13,139 bases of DNA from an uncultured Pseudomonadales bacterium (GTDB lineage: Bacteria; Pseudomonadota; Gammaproteobacteria; Pseudomonadales; Porticoccaceae): the NCBI GenBank assembly GCA_905478725.1, contig CAJQJT010000039.1, positions 1 to 13,139 of the forward strand, given 5' to 3'. Each line of letters opens with the position of its first letter. Position 1 is the first letter of the stretch. The position numbers and the translations under genes were made by a program. The notes below the pieces were generated by a model. The model had not been told where the DNA came from, ran no database searches, and was given only the letters and a program-made list of their open reading frames with translations. Shown here piece by piece: positions 8,590 through 13,139 of the stretch.

Positions 8590-9525
8590 CTATATATCGT
8601 TGTGCAAAAACCACTGACGGATGTTTCTTACATCAGCAGTGATTGTCGCTACCAGCTTTTCAACACTGGTGAATTTTTCTTCCTCGCGAACCTTGTGAAT
8701 AAACTCCACTGCAATTCGCTGACCGTAAAGATCACCGGCAAAATCTAGCAGGTGCACTTCGAGGATCGGCTTTACCAAATCCCCCACTGTGGGTCGCAAT
8801 CCGACATTGGCGGCGCCGCAATACAGCGTACCAGCAACATTCACTCGCACCGCAAAAACACCGGATAAGGGCGCACTAAAACGGGCTAGCTGCACATTCG
8901 CAGTGGGAAAGCCTAGTTCACGTCCGAGCTGTTGGCCATAGCCAACCACTCCACTGATGGCAAAGGGTCGTCCAAGTAACTGGGCAGCCCGGGCAAAATC
9001 TGCCTGCTCCACCACTTCACGAACCAGGGTACTGCTCACTCGACGGCCATCCGCTTCGACTGTCGCCGTGTCCTGCACCTCAAACCCGTGGAGCTTGCCC
9101 TGCTCGTTCAACATAGCAAAGTCGCCACTGCGATCACAGCCAAAACGGAAGTCATCGCCGACGATCAAATGCTTCACCGCGAGTCCACGAACCAATACCT
9201 GACCGACAAAATCCGCTGCCGACAGATTGCGGAGATCGCGATTGAATTGCAGGCAAACCACCGAGTCCACACCCAGGGACAGTAATGTTTCAATCTTTTC
9301 GCGCAATCGCATCAACCGCGCTGGCGCTCGTTCAGCTGAGAAATACTCTCGCGGCTGCGGCTCAAAGGTCATCGCCACCGAGGGTATCTGCAAACGCTGA
9401 GAGGCCTCTTTTACCTGAGCTAAAATCGCCTGATGACCAATGTGCACACCGTCGAACGAACCGATGGTGACCACCGATTTTTGGTTTGGGGAATGCAGGT
9501 TGTGCAAACCGCGAACAAAGGTCAT
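8590..9525 (-). CDS. ribF: Bifunctional riboflavin kinase / FMN adenylyltransferase
   Basis: Makes FMN from riboflavin and then FAD from FMN in the cytoplasm. From the ATG at 9525 it is 311 aa (E. coli RibF 313). The N-terminal nucleotidyltransferase domain shows GSFDGVHIGHQ (22-32), GDDFRFG (123-129) and SSTLVRE (164-170). The C-terminal riboflavin kinase domain shows GRPFAISGVVGYGQQLGRELGFPTAN (185-210) with the conserved PTAN, SGVFAV (221-226), then the LEVHLLDF strand (255-262) carrying the likely catalytic glutamate E256. The start at 9525 gives MTFVRGLHNL, which matches the usual RibF beginning. A GTG at 9555 would add ten residues without family support, and neither start has a strong ribosome-binding site. 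It sits between murJ and ileS as in Pseudomonas. Confidence 0.96.
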   Translation of the reverse strand: MTFVRGLHNLHSPNQKSVVTIGSFDGVHIGHQAILAQVKEASQRLQIPSVAMTFEPQPREYFSAERAPARLMRLREKIETLLSLGVDSVVCLQFNRDLRNLSAADFVGQVLVRGLAVKHLIVGDDFRFGCDRSGDFAMLNEQGKLHGFEVQDTATVEADGRRVSSTLVREVVEQADFARAAQLLGRPFAISGVVGYGQQLGRELGFPTANVQLARFSAPLSGVFAVRVNVAGTLYCGAANVGLRPTVGDLVKPILEVHLLDFAGDLYGQRIAVEFIHKVREEEKFTSVEKLVATITADVRNIRQWFLHNDI

Positions 9526-9573
9526 TTTGGCATGAGGCACAGGCGAGGTTTTCACTGTTCAAAATAGTCGTCG

Positions 9574-9602
9574 AGTATACCTAGCAAAGGCCATAAACGT
9601 AA
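9574..9602 (-). promoter_or_regulatory. Candidate ribF-ileS promoter
   Basis: On the minus strand TATACT (9579-9574) matches the -10 consensus at five of six positions. The hexamer at 17-bp spacing (9602-9597, TTACGT) is a weak -35. Transcription would begin near 9567, about 42 nt before the ribF ATG at 9525, which favours that start over the GTG at 9555. The 165-base murJ-ribF gap makes an internal promoter reasonable, but the motif is modest. Confidence 0.33.
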
Positions 9603-9643
9603 GGCACTGCGGCCAATTAACAGCCCCTGAAAAGACGAAATAA

Positions 9644-9667
9644 ACTGCTGTCTAGACTGCTGTCTAA
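9644..9667. repeat. 12-bp tandem repeat between murJ and ribF
   Basis: ACTGCTGTCTAG (9644-9655) is followed directly by ACTGCTGTCTAA (9656-9667), eleven of twelve bases identical. It lies in non-coding sequence 24 bases past the murJ stop. The rest of the murJ-ribF gap shows the candidate promoter and no convincing terminator. Confidence 0.5.
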
Positions 9668-9690
9668 ACGGCCATCGATAGCACGCCAAT

Positions 9691-11343
9691 TTAATCCCCA
9701 GAGGTGGTGGCTTTAGCAGGCCCTTTTAAATCACTGAGACGCATACCACCAAACCCGAGAACGGCAATATAAACTCCAAAGCCGCCTAGGCAGATACAGG
9801 CGATAGCACTACTGCGCTGCCACCAGCCAAGCTGTTGCCAGATACTAGTCTCAAATGCATCGAACTGACCGCCGAGCCAGACCAGGGTCGCGACCATGAG
9901 TATTACCGCCAACAACAGAGTTACCAAAAAGCGCAACCAAGCGCGACCTGGGAGATAGATAGCCTTGCTGCGCAGAGCCAAAAATAATAGCAGTGCATTT
10001 AAGAATGCCGACAACGATGTCGCCAGCGCCAGACCGACATGACCCACCTGCCAATAAAAATGCAGTGGTATGACCAAGATTAAGTTGAGCGCCATATTGG
10101 AGACCATGGCAATCACACCGATACGCACTGGCGTGCGCATGTCCTGACGGGCAAAAAATCCCGGCGCCAACACCTTGATTAACATAAAGGCGATCAAGCC
10201 CAGGGAATAGGCGCGCAGACTCAGGGATGCCATAGACATATCCCGTGGGGTCATCACCTCGCCGTAGAGAAATAATGTCGCCAGAATCGGCTCAGCGAGA
10301 AGCATCAGGGCCGCAGCGGCTGGCACGGCAATCAACAACACCATACGCAGAGCCCAATCCAGAGTTTGGGAGTAGGCCTCAACTGAACTGGCCGCATGAT
10401 GTCGAGAGAGGTTCGGCAGTATCACTGTGGCAATAGCCACCGCAAACACCCCCAGAGGCAGTTCCGAGAGACGATCCGAGTAATACAGCCAAGAGACACT
10501 ACCGGTGGGCAGAAAGGTTGCCAACATAGTGTCGAGCATCAAATTGATCTGGCTTACGGATACACCAAAGATGGCTGGACCCATCAACCTGAGTATTTTT
10601 CGCACTCCCGGATGACGCCAATCCACCACCGGTACCGGCAGCATATGAATACGCGCCAAAAACGGTAGCTGGAAGCAGAACTGAATCGCACCAGCGGCAA
10701 ACACACCCCAGGCCAAGGCATAGGTGGGCTGATCAAACCAGGGCGCCGCAATCAGGGCAGCAAAGATCAGAGACAGATTGAGCAGCACCGGCGTAAAAGC
10801 GGGAACCGCAAAGCGGTCATAGCTATTGAGGATGCCACCGGCAACACCGGTCATTGAGATAAATAACAAATAGGGAAAGGTAATGCGCAGCATTTCAGCG
10901 GTGGCATTAAATTTAAACGGATCGTTGAGGTACCACTTCGGTGCAAACAGCGCAGCGAAAAATGGCGCGGCGACCACAATCACCAGCGTTAATATCAGCA
11001 GCGCCATGCCCAGAGTGCCGAATACTCGATTGACCAACTCTTTGAGCGCCGCCTGACTACCATTTTGGCGATACTCCCCGAGCACTGGAACAAAGGCTTG
11101 AGCAAAAGCACCTTCAGCAAAGAGACGGCGAAAAAAGTTGGGAATCTTAAAGGCGACAAAGAACACATCGGCCAGGGCTTCGGCACCAATCACTCGGGCG
11201 AAGATAATATCCCGCGCCAGTCCGAGAACCCGCGACAGCATAGTAAAGAAGCTGACCACGCCACTGGAGCGCAGCAGACCACCATCGGCCTTCACTTTCG
11301 TAGGCGACGGCTGTGGTGGATGATTGCTGGGCTTCTGATTCAA
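9691..11343 (-). CDS. murJ: Lipid II flippase MurJ (MviN)
   Basis: Moves lipid-linked peptidoglycan precursors across the inner membrane (MOP superfamily, multiple membrane helices expected). The open frame is 550 aa; E. coli MurJ is 511. The family opening SFFTMLSRVLGLARDIIFAR is at 31-50, with essential-type arginines R38, R44 and R72 and aspartate D59 corresponding to E. coli R18, R24, R52 and D39. Also conserved are FFVAFKIPNFFRRLFAEGAFAQAFVP (61-86), GPAIFGVSVSQINLMLDT, SVSWLYYSDRLSELPLGVF and KVLAPGFFARQD. The chain is strongly hydrophobic throughout. The farthest upstream start is a TTG at 11343, just after an in-frame stop, preceded by only a weak GAG. It gives a polar proline-rich tail of about 22 residues; a GTG 16 codons further in would give a more typical length. 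It is first in the minus-strand cluster and divergent from rpsT. Confidence 0.93.
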   Translation of the reverse strand: MNQKPSNHPPQPSPTKVKADGGLLRSSGVVSFFTMLSRVLGLARDIIFARVIGAEALADVFFVAFKIPNFFRRLFAEGAFAQAFVPVLGEYRQNGSQAALKELVNRVFGTLGMALLILTLVIVVAAPFFAALFAPKWYLNDPFKFNATAEMLRITFPYLLFISMTGVAGGILNSYDRFAVPAFTPVLLNLSLIFAALIAAPWFDQPTYALAWGVFAAGAIQFCFQLPFLARIHMLPVPVVDWRHPGVRKILRLMGPAIFGVSVSQINLMLDTMLATFLPTGSVSWLYYSDRLSELPLGVFAVAIATVILPNLSRHHAASSVEAYSQTLDWALRMVLLIAVPAAAALMLLAEPILATLFLYGEVMTPRDMSMASLSLRAYSLGLIAFMLIKVLAPGFFARQDMRTPVRIGVIAMVSNMALNLILVIPLHFYWQVGHVGLALATSLSAFLNALLLFLALRSKAIYLPGRAWLRFLVTLLLAVILMVATLVWLGGQFDAFETSIWQQLGWWQRSSAIACICLGGFGVYIAVLGFGGMRLSDLKGPAKATTSGD

Positions 11344-11363
11344 TTTTTACTCGATTGACAGGG

Positions 11364-11429
11364 GCTTTTCACAGCAGTTTAACGACCTCCAAGCCCATCT
11401 CCAAGTGAATACTGAAAAGCTGTGAAAGC
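11364..11429 (-). other. Inverted repeat in the murJ leader
   Basis: GCTTTTCACAGC (11364-11375) is matched on the opposite strand by GCTGTGAAAGC (11419-11429). The arms are complementary apart from one extra base in the A/T run, and they are 43 bases apart. Minus-strand RNA could fold into an 11-pair stem whose inner-edge arm ends about 20 nt before the murJ TTG. It could equally be a pair of protein-binding half-sites. No T tract follows, so it is not a terminator. Confidence 0.42.
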
Positions 11430-11467
11430 TAGCTGGACGCCTCAGGCTTCTCTGACAGTACAAAGTA

Positions 11468-11473
11468 ATTATA
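11468..11473 (-). promoter_or_regulatory. Candidate murJ -10 box
   Basis: A perfect TATAAT is read on the minus strand at 11473-11468, about 125 bases before the murJ start. The -35 candidate at 16-bp spacing (TTCAAC, 11495-11490) matches only half the consensus and overlaps the rpsT -35. The divergent murJ and rpsT promoters would therefore compete for the same DNA. Confidence 0.35.
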
Positions 11474-11490
11474 TTGCTTCGACAATTGGG

Positions 11491-11519
11491 TTGAATGTAG
11501 CTTACAAAACATGTATATT
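11491..11519 (+). promoter_or_regulatory. rpsT sigma70 promoter with GC-rich discriminator
   Basis: TTGAAT (11491-11496) and TATATT (11514-11519) are separated by an optimal 17 bp. Transcription would start near 11526, giving a leader of about 34 nt. The bases directly after the -10 (CCGCGCC, 11521-11527) form a GC-rich discriminator, a known mark of promoters repressed by ppGpp/DksA, as expected for a ribosomal protein gene. Confidence 0.7.
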
Positions 11520-11559
11520 TCCGCGCCTTCAGTGAGACCAATTAAGAGGAGTACAACAA

Positions 11560-11823
11560 GTGGCAAATTCAGTACAAGCTAAGAAACGCGCACGACAGAA
11601 CGAGAAACGCCGACAGCACAATGCCAGCTTGCGCTCTATGGTTCGCACCTATTTGAAAAAAGTCGATGCAGCTATTGATAGCGGCGTTCAGGCTGATGCT
11701 CAGCTGGCTTACACCACTGCAGTGCCGGTTCTAGACCGCATGGCAGACAAAGGCATTCTGCACAAGAATAAAGCTGCTCGTCACAAGAGCCGCCTAAATG
11801 CTAAAGTTAAGGCGCTTGGTTAA
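11560..11823 (+). CDS. rpsT: 30S ribosomal protein S20
   Basis: Small basic primary-binding protein of the 30S subunit that contacts 16S rRNA. The 87-aa length equals that of E. coli S20. The beginning [35 protein letters not shown] and the end [23 protein letters not shown] are characteristic. The gene starts with GTG behind a very strong ribosome-binding site AAGAGGAG (11544-11551, eight-base spacing). E. coli rpsT also uses a non-ATG start (TTG), where the weak start codon takes part in feedback control by S20; similar autoregulation here is inference. It is a single-gene unit with its own promoter and terminator, divergent from murJ. Confidence 0.97.
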   Translation: MANSVQAKKRARQNEKRRQHNASLRSMVRTYLKKVDAAIDSGVQADAQLAYTTAVPVLDRMADKGILHKNKAARHKSRLNAKVKALG

Positions 11824-11850
11824 TAGTTATTTATTAGCCAGCAGTAAAAG

Positions 11851-11873
11851 AACCGGCTCTGGCCGGTTTTTTT
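11851..11873 (+). terminator. rpsT intrinsic terminator
   Basis: AACCGGC (11851-11857) pairs perfectly with GCCGGTT (11862-11868) around a TCTG loop, and a seven-T run covers 11867-11873. It begins 27 bases after the rpsT stop codon. A textbook rho-independent terminator. Confidence 0.9.
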
Positions 11874-11938
11874 ATGTCTGGGATTTATTGCTCTGCAAAT
11901 AAAGCGGCATAAATATATCAGTATAAAAAGACCCGCAT

Positions 11939-11968
11939 AAAAAAACCCCGCCAATTGGCGGGGTTTTT
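11939..11968 (-). terminator. Bidirectional terminator serving pntB
   Basis: CCCCGCC (11946-11952) and GGCGGGG (11957-11963) form a perfect seven-pair stem with an AATT loop, flanked by A7 on the left and T5 on the right. Read on the minus strand it ends in seven T, so it terminates pntB transcripts about 45 bases after their stop codon. In the other direction it would back up the rpsT terminator. Confidence 0.9.
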
Positions 11969-12011
11969 ATTAACGTTTTAGTACTTTAGAGCTTTAGCAC
12001 TCCAGCAATCT

Positions 12012-13139
12012 CTATAGCTGATTCAGCGCCGTAGTCATCTCGACAACCGCCTTCTTGCCGTCGCCGTAGACCATCAAGGTATGGTCCATTGCGAACAACG
12101 GATTAGGCAAACCGGCAAAACCGGGGCTCAATGAACGCTTGATCACGACAACCGTCTTGGCTTTATCAACATTGAGAATTGGCATGCCGTAGATCGGACT
12201 ACCTTCAACATCACGGGCCATGGGATTGGTCACATCGTTGGCACCAATCACAATCACCACATCAGTGTCTTCGAAGGTAGGATTGATTCTATCCATTTCC
12301 ACAAGTTTATCGTAAGGCACCTCAGCTTCAGCCAACAGAACATTCATATGACCGGGCATACGTCCTGCCACCGGATGAATACCGTATTCAACCTCAACAC
12401 CCTTCGCCTCCATGGCGTCAGCCAGCTCGCGCACCGCGTGTTGCGCCTGAGCCATGGCCATACCATAACCTGGCACTATAACGACGCGCTGAGCATTCTC
12501 CAGCAGCATAGCCACTTCGTCGGGCTGAGCACTAGTAACCTTACCGGCATAGACTTCATCAGCATCAATAATCTCGCCACTGGCCGCCATTTTGCCAAAT
12601 AGTACATTGGCCAGAGAACGGTTCATCGCCACACACATAATGCGCGTCAAGATCAGTCCCGAGGTTCCCACCAACGAACCGGCAATAATCAATACCGTGT
12701 TGCCGAGAATAAAACCAGCGAAAGCCGCTGCGATACCAGAGTAGGAATTCAGCAGTGCAATCACTACTGGCATATCAGCGCCACCAATTGGCATCACTAA
12801 GAACAGACCCAACAACAGCGCCAGAACAACCACAGCCACCATAGCAGCAACATTGCCTGGATTGACCACAACCAATGCCACAGCAACCAGCGCAGCTATG
12901 ACAAATAGCGCGTTGCCCACTGGACCTCCGGGAAGACCATAGCTTTTCTTCATCAACTCCTGCAGCTTAGCGAATGCCACCAGGCTACCGGTCAAAGTCA
13001 GCGCACCGATCAATACAGTCATACCAATAGCGATCAGAGCAATAGTGCCCTCAGGTCCAGGACCAAAAGCGCTGCTATTAGCAACCACTGGGGTTAACAG
13101 CTCGGCAAAAGATGCAGGTGTAGTTCCCAACTTGGTGTA
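12012..13139 (-). CDS. pntB: NAD(P) transhydrogenase subunit beta, 5'-truncated by window edge
   Basis: Membrane subunit of the proton-translocating transhydrogenase, which uses the proton gradient to make NADPH from NADH and NADP+. The frame is open from the stop at 12012 to the window edge (375 residues). E. coli PntB is 462 aa, so about 90 N-terminal residues lie outside. A TTG at 13130 is not the real start, because coding continues upstream as YTKL. Visible are membrane segments around ALTLTGSLVAFAKLQ, the valine/alanine-rich helices that follow, and the conserved GGADMPVVIALLNSYSGIAAA. The C-terminal NADP-binding domain III has VIVPGYGMAMAQAQ, GIHPVAGRMPGHMNVLLAEAEVPYD, VIVIGANDVTNP, and NPLFAMDHTLMVYGD near the end. 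pntA is expected upstream, outside the window. It converges with rpsT, with two terminators between them. Confidence 0.96.
   Translation of the reverse strand, partial: YTKLGTTPASFAELLTPVVANSSAFGPGPEGTIALIAIGMTVLIGALTLTGSLVAFAKLQELMKKSYGLPGGPVGNALFVIAALVAVALVVVNPGNVAAMVAVVVLALLLGLFLVMPIGGADMPVVIALLNSYSGIAAAFAGFILGNTVLIIAGSLVGTSGLILTRIMCVAMNRSLANVLFGKMAASGEIIDADEVYAGKVTSAQPDEVAMLLENAQRVVIVPGYGMAMAQAQHAVRELADAMEAKGVEVEYGIHPVAGRMPGHMNVLLAEAEVPYDKLVEMDRINPTFEDTDVVIVIGANDVTNPMARDVEGSPIYGMPILNVDKAKTVVVIKRSLSPGFAGLPNPLFAMDHTLMVYGDGKKAVVEMTTALNQL

Noticed and set aside
8479..8748. 89-aa plus-strand open frame spanning the ileS-ribF gap
   Set aside because: Most of it is antisense to the ileS start and the ribF C-terminus, and its product has no recognisable motif.
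9526..9690. FMN riboswitch upstream of ribF
   Set aside because: I looked for the conserved FMN-element pattern and did not see it; the region has only a small tandem repeat and a weak promoter, and ribF in gammaproteobacteria is not normally under this switch.
11065..11358. 97-aa plus-strand open frame over the murJ start
   Set aside because: Antisense to conserved MurJ N-terminal codons; low-complexity basic product with no family resemblance.
12012..13130. pntB starting at the TTG at 13130
   Set aside because: Coding continues upstream to the window edge and PntB needs about 90 more N-terminal residues, so this is an internal leucine codon.

Overview
This window looks like chromosomal core sequence from a gammaproteobacterium. 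The clearest evidence is the block murJ-ribF-ileS-lspA-fkpB-ispH on the minus strand, with rpsT divergent from murJ. That is the Pseudomonas-type gene order (E. coli has the same run without murJ). Roughly balanced base composition and an Entner-Doudoroff edd gene beside pgi fit a marine or Cellvibrionales-like heterotroph, but that placement is inference. I see no mobile element, CRISPR array, tRNA, rRNA, prophage or clear sign of transfer.

Layout. Positions 1-1752 (minus) hold edd, 6-phosphogluconate dehydratase, cut at its C-terminus by the window edge. Positions 1753-2049 are a 297-base divergent control region with two HexR-like palindromes 53 bp apart, a TATAAT box between them, a small hairpin and an 11-bp tandem repeat. 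Positions 2050-3690 (plus) are pgi, glucose-6-phosphate isomerase, with a hairpin terminator that runs into the 3' end of ispH. Positions 3711-11343 (minus) are the conserved cluster, transcribed from murJ (lipid II flippase) through ribF (FMN/FAD synthesis), ileS (isoleucyl-tRNA synthetase), lspA (signal peptidase II) and fkpB (peptidyl-prolyl isomerase) to ispH (isoprenoid precursor synthesis). Positions 11560-11823 (plus) are rpsT, ribosomal protein S20, with a good sigma70 promoter and a terminator. Positions 12012-13139 (minus) are pntB, transhydrogenase beta subunit, cut at its N-terminus by the window edge and followed by a strong bidirectional terminator.

How the genes work together. 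edd and pgi stand at the branch between the Entner-Doudoroff route and hexose-phosphate interconversion, and appear to be controlled together by HexR, the KDPG-responsive RpiR-family repressor. pntB links NADPH and NADH pools. The murJ-ispH cluster is envelope and housekeeping work: IspH supplies C5 units for undecaprenyl phosphate, MurJ flips the lipid II made on that carrier, and LspA matures lipoproteins.

I found no previously undescribed system. The observations most worth a second look are regulatory: the paired HexR operators, the repeat-bearing pgi leader, the terminator shared with ispH coding sequence, and an inverted repeat in the murJ leader.
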